Shown here: positions 44,885 through 53,560 of the stretch, one piece after another | Layout: each line of letters begins with the position of its first letter | Position numbering within the stretch: the first letter of the stretch is position 1 | Assembly: GCA_028280415.1 (NCBI GenBank) | Contig: JANQLV010000065.1 | Location: forward strand, 1-64,000 | Reading direction: 5' to 3' | DNA: 64,000 nt | DNA from: Saprospiraceae bacterium | GTDB lineage: Bacteria; Bacteroidota; Bacteroidia; Chitinophagales; Saprospiraceae | Notes under the pieces: generated by a model | What the model was told of the DNA's origin: nothing | The model's input: the letters and a program-made list of their open reading frames with translations, nothing else | Databases searched by the model: none | Program-made: the position numbers and the translations under genes

Positions 44885-45765
44885 TGCAAGTAGTAGTATA
44901 CGGCAGACAATTAAAAGACAAGGATATTCTTTATGTGCAGGAGCTATTTGACGTTCTTGCAGAAAGAGGGATCAATACCTATGTATATACCGAATATCTG
45001 GATACTCTGCAAGATCGGATTCAGTTTAAAAGTGCAATCGGAGTATTCGAAGGTTATCTGGATTTCAAAACGCGTAAATTTGATGCTCTAATCTCATTGG
45101 GTGGTGACGGCACGATATTAAATGCGACAACTCTTATCAGAGATAGTGATGTGCCTATTCTCGGGATCAATCTGGGGCGGCTCGGGTTTCTCGCCAGTAT
45201 TGAAAAAACGAAAATCAAATACGCCATAGATTTGTTCCAGCAAGGACGCTACAATTTTGACGAGCGTACCATGCTTTTTATGGAGTCCAATTTTCCGCTA
45301 TTCGGAGAGACGCGATTTGCACTGAATGACTGTACATTATTGAAGCGGGATACTTCCTCTATGATCACAATCCATACCTTTATCAATGGAGCTTATCTGA
45401 CCTCCTACTGGGCAGATGGAATTATTATTGCTACGCCAACCGGTTCTACGGGCTATTCCTTGAGTTGTGGAGGACCAATAATTTTTCCTAACTCCGGCAA
45501 TTTTGTGATCACCCCGGTAGCGCCGCATAATCTGAGCGTCCGACCGATTGTTATCTCTGACACTTCAGTGATTTCTTTTGAAATTGAAGGCCGGGCCGAA
45601 AATTTCCTTTGTACCCTTGATTCACGCTTTGAAACTGTGACTAAAGAGCATCAACTGGCGGTGCGAAAATGTGATTATACCATTAAACTGGTACAGCTGC
45701 AAAACTCAACTTTCATGGAAACAATGCGAGACAAACTTACCTGGGGGCAAGACACGAGGAATTAA
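44884..45765 (+). CDS. nadK: NAD kinase
   Basis: Phosphorylates NAD to NADP with ATP or polyphosphate. A 293-residue enzyme with the GGDGT nucleotide motif at 73-77 (LGGDGTILNA), GINLGRLGFLA and PTGSTGYSLSCGGPI, which together identify PpnK/NadK. It starts within the stop codon of the POTRA gene, so translation is coupled. The CBS-POTRA-nadK order resembles the Bacteroidota cluster in which CBS and nadK lie beside envelope assembly genes. Confidence 0.97.
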   Translation: MQVVVYGRQLKDKDILYVQELFDVLAERGINTYVYTEYLDTLQDRIQFKSAIGVFEGYLDFKTRKFDALISLGGDGTILNATTLIRDSDVPILGINLGRLGFLASIEKTKIKYAIDLFQQGRYNFDERTMLFMESNFPLFGETRFALNDCTLLKRDTSSMITIHTFINGAYLTSYWADGIIIATPTGSTGYSLSCGGPIIFPNSGNFVITPVAPHNLSVRPIVISDTSVISFEIEGRAENFLCTLDSRFETVTKEHQLAVRKCDYTIKLVQLQNSTFMETMRDKLTWGQDTRN

Positions 45766-45772
45766 CTTAGAT

Positions 45773-45821
45773 ATTCAATATTCAATATTCAATATTCAAT
45801 ATTCAATGTTCAATGTTCAAT
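45773..45821. repeat. Heptanucleotide tandem repeat (5 x ATTCAAT + 2 x GTTCAAT)
   Basis: Seven copies of a 7-bp unit occupy 45773-45821 in the 84-bp gap between nadK and the cyclase gene. The first five are identical and the last two share one change. Copy number could vary by slippage and would alter spacing to the next gene. Confidence 0.95.
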
Positions 45822-45849
45822 GTTTTTTCAATGATGATATTTTAACAGT

Positions 45850-46608
45850 ATGTTGATTACTTTTAATTTTCAAAATACATCTTATCAGGCGGATCTTAGC
45901 CAACCAATAGATATCTCTATTCCCTTAAAAGAAGGTACAGATACGGTCAACTGCTTTTATGCTCCATTGATGGAAACCTCTCCGGTAATTGCCGGTGATT
46001 TTATTGGCTCCACGCAGCAGGGAGGACTGGTCAATTTCTTAAATATCCGGCTGAATCCGCATGGTAACGGGACTCATACCGAATGTGCCGGTCATATCAC
46101 TAAAGAAGTGTATACGATCAACCAAAGTTTGCGCAATTATCACTTCATAGCGAAACTGGTGAGCGTTTATCCTACCAAACTGGAGAATGGTGACCGGGTA
46201 ATCCTGAAAACGCAAATGGAAGCACTGCTCAGGGAAGGCGAAGCAGAAGCACTGATTATCCGGACCTTACCCAATCATGAAGATAAACTCACCAGGCATT
46301 ACTCCGGGACCAATCCGCCTTATATCGATTATCAGGCGATGGAATATATCGTATCCTGTGGAGTACAGCATCTTTTGGTCGATCTGCCTTCGGTTGACCG
46401 CGAGGAAGATGGAGGAAAATTACTGGCGCACAAAGCTTTTTGGCAATTGCCGGACAATGTGCGGAAAAATGCCACGATTACGGAACTGCTTTTCGTTAAT
46501 AATATAATCAAAGATGATTTTTATTTGTTGAACATTCAGATCAGTAGCCTGGAAATTGATGCAAGCCCAAGTAAACCGGTTATTTATAAAATAAAATCTA
46601 AAATTTAA
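45850..46608 (+). CDS. Cyclase/kynurenine formamidase-family hydrolase
   Basis: A 252-residue metal-dependent hydrolase of the cyclase family. The motif H-x-G-T-H-x-D-x-P-x-H is present in altered form at 70-82 (NPHGNGTHTECAGH): the first His is replaced at its usual place, Asp is Glu and Pro is Ala. Known members hydrolyse N-formylkynurenine or isatin. Other tryptophan-catabolism genes are not next to it, so the substrate is uncertain. The heptamer repeat lies directly upstream. Confidence 0.82.
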   Translation: MLITFNFQNTSYQADLSQPIDISIPLKEGTDTVNCFYAPLMETSPVIAGDFIGSTQQGGLVNFLNIRLNPHGNGTHTECAGHITKEVYTINQSLRNYHFIAKLVSVYPTKLENGDRVILKTQMEALLREGEAEALIIRTLPNHEDKLTRHYSGTNPPYIDYQAMEYIVSCGVQHLLVDLPSVDREEDGGKLLAHKAFWQLPDNVRKNATITELLFVNNIIKDDFYLLNIQISSLEIDASPSKPVIYKIKSKI

Positions 46609-46618
46609 TATTTTTCAA

Positions 46619-46650
46619 TTTGACATGTTTTATTTTTTACTGTAATTTTG
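46619..46650 (+). promoter_or_regulatory. Predicted promoter of the gene at 46692
   Basis: TTTG (46619-46622), a 20-bp spacer and TAATTTTG (46643-46650) match the Bacteroidota consensus exactly. The ATG is 42 bp further on. Confidence 0.65.
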
Positions 46651-46691
46651 AAAGGAGATTACAGATGGAAATAGATCAATTTTAACCAGAA

Positions 46692-47372
46692 ATGCCTAAC
46701 CTTACTTCAACTTATTACTCGAAGATATACAAAGAGTTCAAAGCTATAGATGCTGCGGAACATTTGTCGATCGTACGATTTTATGAATCATATGAAAGTG
46801 ATATCCCCCAGCTTAATTTTAGTGAATATTTTGAACTATTGATATCCTACAGTAGTGCCTTGTTTGAGATTGGGGCTTATCAAAGTCATGTCAAAATCGT
46901 TGACACTGCAATTCAGCTTTCTATTATCAATAATATTAAATTTTATAACGGGCAGGATATTTATACGGATTTGCTCTTTAAAAAAGCAGCTTCTTGTTAT
47001 CATCTGATGGATTATGATCAGGCGGAGCATATACTCAGAGAGCTGGTGAAAATTATGCCTTATAATGATATGGTTCAGCGCTTCCTTAAAAAATGCTTAT
47101 TGCGAAAGCGGCCGGAATATCTCAAAAATGCCCGGGGATTAGCCATTCTAATGCTCCTGGTTACAGCTCTGCTTATTGTAATTGAGCTATTATTTGTTCG
47201 AACCCTGATGAAAGATTATACTGCCTTTTTTGAGATTATTCGAAATACAACTTTTGGCTTATCGATCTTGCTGATTTTTGGCAGCGAGTTAATGCATCGG
47301 ACTCAGATACATCTCTGGGTAAAGAAATTTGTAGTCGATTGTAAACTCCGAAAAGGAAGACGTGAAGAATAA
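46692..47372 (+). CDS. Hypothetical TPR-like membrane protein
   Basis: A 226-residue protein with a helical N-terminal part (1-135) that shows two TPR-like repeats (ISYSSALFEIGAYQSHVKIVDTAI, then KKAASCYHLMDYDQAEHILRELV). Two transmembrane helices follow (about 145-170 and 175-198), with a basic C-terminal tail. I do not recognise a named family. It has a clean promoter of its own and ends in a convergent gap with repeats. The N-terminal part should face the cytosol and bind partner proteins, an inference from the TPR pattern. Confidence 0.75.
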   Translation: MPNLTSTYYSKIYKEFKAIDAAEHLSIVRFYESYESDIPQLNFSEYFELLISYSSALFEIGAYQSHVKIVDTAIQLSIINNIKFYNGQDIYTDLLFKKAASCYHLMDYDQAEHILRELVKIMPYNDMVQRFLKKCLLRKRPEYLKNARGLAILMLLVTALLIVIELLFVRTLMKDYTAFFEIIRNTTFGLSILLIFGSELMHRTQIHLWVKKFVVDCKLRKGRREE

Positions 47373-47441
47373 GTCATTCCGAATTTTAGCATCTCTAAAG
47401 GGGTTTATAGAATATCGAAAGTATTTAAGTTCCATGGAAAA

Positions 47442-47496
47442 GGTATTAGGTACAGACAGGGGATCGCCTAAAACCCAATACCTCAAACCTAATTGC
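47442..47496. repeat. Inverted repeat and degenerate heptamers in a convergent gap
   Basis: GGTATTAGGT (47442-47451) pairs with ACCCAATACC (47473-47482) with one wobble. Bases 47469-47489 read as three 7-bp units ending ACC (TAAAACC, CAATACC, TCAAACC). No T run follows. Confidence 0.55.
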
Positions 47497-47602
47497 CTGA
47501 CATCTACTCTACCAAACAATAAAATAGTGCTATAATATTCATTTTCGCGCTGGGTCTTAACAAAATTCGGATGACTCATATTATCCTTTTCTTTATTAAA
47601 GA

Positions 47603-48334
47603 TTAGCTCGCTTTTCTCAGATAAATATTTCCACAAGTAGAACTAAGGTTTACGTCATCACCTCCGCCATTGAGTGCAGTCTTGACTTCTGTTTTTATGC
47701 AACTGCGGTGATGCTTTTTCTTATCCTGGACAGATGCATCGTAATCAATATCAAAATCTGTAAAAATCTCTCCGCGTCCTGTACTTAATTTTAAATCGAT
47801 TGGATCATCTGCATTACGCGTTACATCAATAAAACCTTTAGTCGTGTTGATATTCATTGCCGCATCCAAACCTTTAATTTCGACATCTCCTTTGGTACAA
47901 AGGTCAATCGCCAAATAAGCAGGCATTTTAATAGTATATTTAATCTCGTAATTCACAGCCTGCCAAACTCCGTCTTTCTGACCAATTAATGCAAAATTAT
48001 CTGGTACATCCAGCACACCATCTTCATCGGGTTCTATCACAACGGATGGTAGTTGATCATAATCCAGATGAGATTTGACTTTAAAAACGGAATTTTTTCT
48101 TTCAAAATCCAGATCATATCCTTTATCGGTATTTTGATTGCTAAGCTTGATTTTGGCTTCGATGAGTACTTCGTCTTTATCCCAGGTTCGAATATCTATG
48201 TTATTGGCATAAGAAAGTTCCATATCCAGCGTATTTTCTTTTGAGACTTTGAAAGTCTTTGTTACACTGCTTTGCGAAAATGAAAAGTGGCAATTCATCG
48301 TTATTATAAGAAGAAACAGGATTAAATTTTTCAT
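47603..48334 (-). CDS. DUF4097-like beta-rich exported protein, copy 2
   Basis: A 243-residue exported protein: signal peptide MKNLILFLLIITMNCHFSFS, then beta-strand repeats of the DUF4097 kind (LDMELSYANNIDIRTWDKDEVLIEA, ADDPIDLKLSTGRGEIFTDFDI). It ends STCGNIYLRKAS, almost the same ending as the next upstream gene, so the two are paralogues. Such proteins may bind surface partners or respond to envelope stress with the sigma factor upstream. A terminator stands between it and copy 1, so expression may be uncoupled. Confidence 0.82.
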   Translation of the reverse strand: MKNLILFLLIITMNCHFSFSQSSVTKTFKVSKENTLDMELSYANNIDIRTWDKDEVLIEAKIKLSNQNTDKGYDLDFERKNSVFKVKSHLDYDQLPSVVIEPDEDGVLDVPDNFALIGQKDGVWQAVNYEIKYTIKMPAYLAIDLCTKGDVEIKGLDAAMNINTTKGFIDVTRNADDPIDLKLSTGRGEIFTDFDIDYDASVQDKKKHHRSCIKTEVKTALNGGGDDVNLSSTCGNIYLRKAS

Positions 48335-48353
48335 AAAACTTCATTTAGAGTTT

Positions 48354-48393
48354 AAAAAAAGACAACGCCGGTTCTATTAGCTACCGGCGCTGT
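48354..48393 (-). terminator. Rho-independent terminator downstream of DUF4097-like copy 1
   Basis: On the minus strand a 10-bp stem with one wobble (ACAGCGCCGG with CCGGCGTTGT, 48384-48393 and 48362-48371) precedes a run of seven T (48354-48360). It ends the transcript from the sigma-antisigma genes before copy 2, or attenuates it. Confidence 0.85.
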
Positions 48394-48448
48394 GATAGGT
48401 CAACTAATCAAAAGATATTTCTTGTTTGATGGAAAGGAAGCTTTTATA

Positions 48449-49267
48449 CTAGCTTTTTCTCAGATAAATATTGTCGCGAACAGATTTTAAATAGACTTCT
48501 ACCCCTCCGCCATTGATGGTTCCTTTAATGCTTTTTTCGCCGCACTTACAGTCCCAGTCTTTTTTGTGCTTTTTATGTTTTCCCCCTTTTTTAACTTCCT
48601 CTTCTTCAAGCAACTTTATATCGAAATCTGTAAAAATGTCATTATTGTTGGACATCGTCATTAGTTCGAGATTCGCTTTACTGCTTGATGGAAGTGTAAT
48701 ATCAATAAATCCACTAACTGTATTGATTGAACTGGGGCCGGCCTGAGAGAGACGTTCGAATTGTATTTCAATTTCTCCCCGGGTGCTGTTAGCGACAATT
48801 GGGCCCACAGCTTTTTTTATACTAACCGGACTTCGATTGACGCTGATTTCCATTTCTCCTTGCATCGCTTCAATTTTCAAAGGAGTATTTTTTCGACCTG
48901 AATTTTCAACCAACAGTTTTGCTTCTTTGGGAATTTCCAAACTAATATCAAGTAGGTCCGAGGCTGTTTGCTTAATCGTGATGATGTTATTGGATTCTTT
49001 AACTTCCAGCCCCAAGCCGGTATTGTCCATTGCCGTACGTGAAATTGGTCGCAATCCCTTAGCACGTTCTGGCAATGGTTTCATACCACTGGCATTCAGC
49101 TTTATTTCATTACCACTAATACCTTTAATAACTACATTGGCATCCGTTAGGTATACTTCCACTCGTTTGGCACCCGTAGACTTAAAAGCTTTGGTAAAAG
49201 GTTGTTGCGCATGTACTCCGCTGAGCGTAAGGGTTAATAGCAAGATTGAAAAAACTAATTTATGCAT
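48449..49267 (-). CDS. DUF4097-like beta-rich exported protein, copy 1
   Basis: A 272-residue exported protein with signal peptide MHKLVFSILLLTLTLSGVHAQ and a beta-helix-like repeat pattern (VEVYLTDANVVIKGISGNEIKLNA, VSGFIDITLPSSSKANLELMT). It has a charged turn rich in Lys and His (EVKKGGKHKKHKKDWDCKC) near 240 and the ending VRDNIYLRKS. It follows the anti-sigma gene by 32 bp, so it is probably the third gene of the sigma operon. Copy 2 is its paralogue. Function is unknown. Confidence 0.83.
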   Translation of the reverse strand: MHKLVFSILLLTLTLSGVHAQQPFTKAFKSTGAKRVEVYLTDANVVIKGISGNEIKLNASGMKPLPERAKGLRPISRTAMDNTGLGLEVKESNNIITIKQTASDLLDISLEIPKEAKLLVENSGRKNTPLKIEAMQGEMEISVNRSPVSIKKAVGPIVANSTRGEIEIQFERLSQAGPSSINTVSGFIDITLPSSSKANLELMTMSNNNDIFTDFDIKLLEEEEVKKGGKHKKHKKDWDCKCGEKSIKGTINGGGVEVYLKSVRDNIYLRKS

Positions 49268-49299
49268 GGTAAATTTTTATAGATGGATATAATTGTTGT

Positions 49300-50061
49300 C
49301 TACAATAAAATTTCTAGTCCGGTTTGAGCTTGCTGTTTAACGGCATCGATAATATCTTCTTTTTCTAATAGTTTAAGCATTTCACCAACCGCACGTCTTT
49401 CATTTAAGTGGACTAATATATTGATCGCTTTAATTTGCATTTCGGGATTGTCCTGGCTGGCCAGGGCTACTAAAAAGGCATCTCGTACTTTGGTTTCCTG
49501 GCCAAACCGGGCCAGGGCCTCCGCTGCATGCAAGCGTACATTGGTGTTGGGATCAAAATTCATTGTGCGAATGAGGGCGTCAATTATTTTTTGATCCGAG
49601 CGCTCAACTTCATAGCTATAGTTTACGGCTTTGATTCTTTGGCTGGCAGATTCTTTTTGCAATAATTGTAGCATAATGACTTGTGTCTCTTGCAAATCTT
49701 TTTCAATCTGAGAAAGTTGTATTTGCTGATCATTATTCATGTTATTTCCTAGCCAAAAACCACTCAACAATAAGGCAAAGCCAGCAGCAATACCAATGAT
49801 AATTCTGCTTGATTTTGAGGGCCCTTTTTCCCGGCTGTACTGATTCGCTTTTTCCGCTTCCAGCATTTCGTAAAAGTTATGGGATAATTTTTTGGATGGC
49901 TGATATTCTGGTAATTGATCAATATCTTTGAAAAAGCTACGGTATTCCCTTAGTTGCGCTCTTAATTCCACAGAACTTTTCAAAGCACTTTCAAAAGCTG
50001 CAAGTTCTTCCGGAGAGAGCCGGCCTTCCAGATAATCGATTATTTTATTTTCCGAAATCAT
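49300..50061 (-). CDS. Anti-sigma factor-like membrane protein with HEAT repeats
   Basis: A 253-residue protein with an N-terminal anti-sigma-like helical part (ENKIIDYLEGRLSPEELAAFE, 5-25) that lacks the zinc HCC motif. One transmembrane helix (about 86-105) follows, then a helical C-terminal part with HEAT-like repeats (NTNVRLHAAEALARFGQET, NPEMQIKAINILVHLNERRAV). It should hold the sigma factor at the membrane and sense envelope state through the periplasmic HEAT domain. It overlaps the sigma gene by 4 bp. Confidence 0.82.
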   Translation of the reverse strand: MISENKIIDYLEGRLSPEELAAFESALKSSVELRAQLREYRSFFKDIDQLPEYQPSKKLSHNFYEMLEAEKANQYSREKGPSKSSRIIIGIAAGFALLLSGFWLGNNMNNDQQIQLSQIEKDLQETQVIMLQLLQKESASQRIKAVNYSYEVERSDQKIIDALIRTMNFDPNTNVRLHAAEALARFGQETKVRDAFLVALASQDNPEMQIKAINILVHLNERRAVGEMLKLLEKEDIIDAVKQQAQTGLEILL

Positions 50062-50591
50062 AAATACTTCAAATAAATTTGTCTTAGCTGTTTAATTGTA
50101 CGGTAAACTTTGACTTTGACCGCTCCTTCCGAACAACCTAGCAAGCGGGCAACTTCAGCGTATTTCATATTTTGAAATCTGGTTAATAACAAAATTTCCC
50201 TTTGCTCATCGTTAAGCCTGTTTATAGCTTTCTCAAGAAGGATGATTTGCTCCTTTTTATCCATATTTATCGAAGTATCATCTTCAATCTGCAGGAATTT
50301 TTGTTTATCAATATCCTCCATTGTTTGTTGACCGTACTTTTTGTAATGTTCTAAACGGACATTGCGGGCAATTTGAAAAATCCATGTTTTAAAACTGAAA
50401 GCCGGATTATAACTATTGCGATATCTAATGACTCTTTCAAAAACATTTTGGCTTAAATCTTCGCTTAGGTTTTGGTTATAATTAATTCGAAAGAAAAAAT
50501 TATAAAGACGACGATGATATCTTTCAAATAAGATTGACATGCTATCAAGCTTACCATTCTTTACAGCCAGCATTAGTTGCTCATCCGTCAT
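50058..50591 (-). CDS. ECF sigma factor (sigma-70 family)
   Basis: A 177-residue sigma factor with region 2 (about 20-85: LFERYHRRLYNFFFRINYNQNLSEDLSQNVFERVIRYR, then FKTWIFQIARNVRLEHYKK) and region 4 (about 120-170: LNDEQREILLLTRFQNMKYAEVARLLGCSEGAVKVKVYR). It should direct RNA polymerase to envelope-stress or surface-protein genes, probably including its own operon with the anti-sigma and DUF4097-like genes. A -7-like TAGCTTTG lies about 94 bp upstream. Confidence 0.93.
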   Translation of the reverse strand: MTDEQLMLAVKNGKLDSMSILFERYHRRLYNFFFRINYNQNLSEDLSQNVFERVIRYRNSYNPAFSFKTWIFQIARNVRLEHYKKYGQQTMEDIDKQKFLQIEDDTSINMDKKEQIILLEKAINRLNDEQREILLLTRFQNMKYAEVARLLGCSEGAVKVKVYRTIKQLRQIYLKYL

Positions 50592-50684
50592 TCGTGAGTC
50601 AAATGTTTTCGAGTATTTCCGTATAGCTAAAAGGTTTGGTGAAAGATACTTAATTGTACCTGGTTTTACTTAAATCAAACCCGT

Positions 50685-50692
50685 CAAAGCTA
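50685..50692 (-). promoter_or_regulatory. Possible -7 element of the ECF sigma operon
   Basis: The minus strand reads TAGCTTTG, 94 bp before the sigma start. No clear TTTG stands at the -33 distance. Confidence 0.3.
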
Positions 50693-50859
50693 CATGATGT
50701 AAAAGTTTGAGAACGACTAATCATCTCTAAACGATCGTCAGTATATTTAGGAATATTTATCTTTTTAGAAAAGGTTACAAAGAATGCTGGAAAAAATTAA
50801 TAATTAGGAGTATGAGACTTTAAACATTAGAACTTCTCAAGCTTCGGATACCTGAAAAG

Positions 50860-52614
50860 CTATCTGATAAGTGCTACATTGCCGCGTTTTTCGACAATGC
50901 GCCCATTGGTTTGAGTAATTTTAATAATGTAAACATATACGGCGGAAGGGTAATAAAAAAAACCGTCTCGTCCGGTCCAGCCTTCTTCCTGGTTATCCGT
51001 TTCGAAAATTTTCTTCCCCCAGCGGTCATAAATTTGCATTTGATAGTCGACCGTTTCTCCAAATACAATACGTGGTTTGAACTCTTTATTAATGCCTTCG
51101 GGCACAAAAGCATTGGGTGCGAGAATATCAGATAATTGTTCTACACAAAAGGTATTGGACTGGGAAGTAATACTTATTTCAATGCCATTTGGATCAGTAA
51201 TAACAGCATTTGCGACTACGTGATAACAGACATTAAATTCGGCAGGAATGCTGATGTCTACAGGATCATTGTACGTGGTAGTATTGCCATTAACCGTTTC
51301 AACAAAGGAAATCAGACCATCCACTATCCGGTAAATATCATAGTTAATAATTTGCCCGTCAGGTCTGTTAAAAGCAGTCCAGTTAATGATATTTCTTTGA
51401 TTTTCCTGTGCAGAGCCGGAAAGATGAATGCTTGAGACTTCATTCGAAAGCCTGATACTATCACAATCATCTGTGGTCTTGATCCTGAAATATTTTCTCT
51501 CCTGACTTGGATCAACCAGTGGGTCCAGGGTACGTTCTGTTTCTGCATCCAGACTACCGAAAGGAGTGTAAGCATCAGCAGTATTAAAAGTACCACTCTC
51601 CGTTCTTTCTTCGAATTCTACGGTAGCTACCTCCGCGTCCGTATTCCAAACCCAGGTCAATTCAACCTGATTGGCGAGGTTGACGCTGACATTCTTCAAA
51701 TAGAGGGTCCTGACGGGTTCTACAATATCCAGATCAATACACTCGATATTAGAAAGCGCAACAATCCCGGTATTTTGTTCAATATTTCGAATATAAAAGC
51801 AATATTTATCGCCATCGTTAGTATTGGAAAACAGATACACTGAATCGGAAGCGCTTAAAGTCTCCAGTAATGAAAATGGTTCGTCATTGACGGATAACCA
51901 TAATTCTTGTTGGGCGATTCCATTGACCCAATTGCGGTAACGGTTCCAGTCAAGCCGGATACTCTTTTCGCAGATGTCCACTACATTATCCAGAAAGATC
52001 GTAAAGTGGGGCAAATCAAAAACACTGGTATTCCCGCAGGCATCCATTGCCAATACGAAATAGGATTCGGACTGGTTTAAGGGATCAGCACCAATGTCCG
52101 TATAATTGGTTACGAGTGCACTGACAGTATCAATCGGCAAGGCGCCGACCGGAGACGTTCGATAGATGATGTAATTGGTAACTTCCGGAGAACTACTTGC
52201 TGTCCATTCAATTTCTACATTATTTCCATTTACAGACACTACATTGATCGGAGAGGCAAGAGGGGATTCATTATTTAATGTATCAGATCTGATAACAGGC
52301 TCTCCCGGACAATTGGCATTAGTCTCGAAGTAGTAATAAAAGGTAGTTCCAACAGGGTTGCTGTGAAAAAAATTGTCAGTACTTTGATCTGTTATAGAAG
52401 CTAACAAAGTATAAGGTCCATTGATATTTTCACTGAAGTAAATATCATAACTGATAAAAGCGCCACAGGTGTTAACAGGGGTTTCCCAAAACAGGGTATC
52501 GTTGCGGACACATTGAAAATCCGGTGGAAAAACCTGCGCTTTTAACTCAAGGCATAAAAAAAGGAATAATAATGGAACAATATACTTCACTGAAATTTTA
52601 TTTTCATTATTCAA
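50860..52614 (-). CDS. Secreted FN3-type protein with type B T9SS (gliding-motility) C-terminal domain
   Basis: A 584-residue surface protein. A signal peptide (about 1-26, ending ELKAQ) is followed by four fibronectin type III-like units (about 30-480) with the repeated motif of NYDIYR and TNYTDIG kind. The C-terminal 85 residues are a type B sorting domain: APNAFVPEGINKEFKP, MQIYDRWGKKIFETD, GWTGRDGFFYYPSAVYVYII. This places it on the T9SS route, with the CTD normally removed or anchored outside. It starts 33 bp after a lipoprotein gene, so both may be cotranscribed. Confidence 0.93.
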   Translation of the reverse strand: MNNENKISVKYIVPLLFLFLCLELKAQVFPPDFQCVRNDTLFWETPVNTCGAFISYDIYFSENINGPYTLLASITDQSTDNFFHSNPVGTTFYYYFETNANCPGEPVIRSDTLNNESPLASPINVVSVNGNNVEIEWTASSSPEVTNYIIYRTSPVGALPIDTVSALVTNYTDIGADPLNQSESYFVLAMDACGNTSVFDLPHFTIFLDNVVDICEKSIRLDWNRYRNWVNGIAQQELWLSVNDEPFSLLETLSASDSVYLFSNTNDGDKYCFYIRNIEQNTGIVALSNIECIDLDIVEPVRTLYLKNVSVNLANQVELTWVWNTDAEVATVEFEERTESGTFNTADAYTPFGSLDAETERTLDPLVDPSQERKYFRIKTTDDCDSIRLSNEVSSIHLSGSAQENQRNIINWTAFNRPDGQIINYDIYRIVDGLISFVETVNGNTTTYNDPVDISIPAEFNVCYHVVANAVITDPNGIEISITSQSNTFCVEQLSDILAPNAFVPEGINKEFKPRIVFGETVDYQMQIYDRWGKKIFETDNQEEGWTGRDGFFYYPSAVYVYIIKITQTNGRIVEKRGNVALIR

Positions 52615-52647
52615 CCAAGAAAAGTCAAACCTCCGGAATTGAGCATA

Positions 52648-53418
52648 TTATTGATTGAGGGTTTTTGAAAATTTTCCTTCAAGGACCTCCATGGTATAGG
52701 TGTCTTTAAGCTCATACTCCATGGTCAGTGCATTACCTATCGTTTTTTTAAAATAAACCAAACCGAGTCCTTTTGCGTAGATTTCAATTCCATTTGTTTT
52801 TGTTTCCAAATGGCCATCATAAAAATCGTCAAGTATTTCTTTTACACCAAAAGTTACCGCCTCATAAGTCTTTCCTCGATAGGTATAAGAACTCATACCA
52901 ATATAACGTCTATTTCGGATGAGTGTTGTAGTATGCAATGGCTCTTCGTTGAAAGTCCATTTCATTTTTTGTAAAAATATTCCTCCGGAATCCCTGACCT
53001 CAAAAGGAAAAGCATTATCGTATTCTATAGCAGCCGGATAACGGATTTGATTGCCGGTCGAATCGAAATCATAAAGGAAATATTCCTTTTGCAACATCCC
53101 ATTTGTTACCAGTTCTTCGATAGAAAACTGCTCTACCTGAAAAAACTGATTGTAAATATTGGATGTAAAATAGGTCGCAGTATCCGTTTCCAGTGTGCTG
53201 AAATAATAATACTGTACGCCAAAAGTGTCGTTGTTGATTGGTTGATATTCGTAAACCAAAGGCGATTTCAAAGATTCTACAGGATAGTAAAAAGATTGGA
53301 TATTGTACTTTTTTTCATCGTCCTTGGATTCCCCATTGCAAGAAGCAGCAAGGATGGATAGCAGCAAAAAACAATAAATTGAAAAGCGTATAAATTTTAA
53401 AAACGACTTATTTCGCAT
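52648..53418 (-). CDS. Hypothetical lipoprotein
   Basis: A 256-residue predicted lipoprotein. The longer frame from 53535 would start with a poor leader, whereas ATG at 53418 gives FLKFIRFSIYCFLLLSILAASC, a good lipobox with the Cys near 28. The mature part is beta-rich (FYYPVESLKSPLVYEYQPINND, YIGMSSYTYRGKTYEAVTFGVKEIL) and has no catalytic motif I can name. It is 33 bp before the type B sorted protein and may anchor or process it. A TATTTTTG box lies upstream at 53448-53455. Confidence 0.78.
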   Translation of the reverse strand: MRNKSFLKFIRFSIYCFLLLSILAASCNGESKDDEKKYNIQSFYYPVESLKSPLVYEYQPINNDTFGVQYYYFSTLETDTATYFTSNIYNQFFQVEQFSIEELVTNGMLQKEYFLYDFDSTGNQIRYPAAIEYDNAFPFEVRDSGGIFLQKMKWTFNEEPLHTTTLIRNRRYIGMSSYTYRGKTYEAVTFGVKEILDDFYDGHLETKTNGIEIYAKGLGLVYFKKTIGNALTMEYELKDTYTMEVLEGKFSKTLNQ

Positions 53419-53560
53419 GTAATTTAGAGAATTTGTGATTGAGAAAACAAAAATAAAAAGCTTCACCCGAGTAAGAAAAAAAATAGAGAGATAATGGATA
53501 GGTGTGCCGGCAAAATAAACAGGGACAATGATCACTAGAGATTAAAAAATTATTCTGGAC

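Noticed and set aside
47289-47636. 115-residue minus-strand ORF between the TPR-like membrane gene and the DUF4097-like gene
   Set aside because: Runs antisense into the 46692 gene and overlaps the 47603 gene; the part in the gap consists of repeats.
52648-53535. Longer start (53535) for the lipoprotein gene
   Set aside because: The extra 39 residues precede a textbook lipoprotein signal at 53418, so the later start is preferred.
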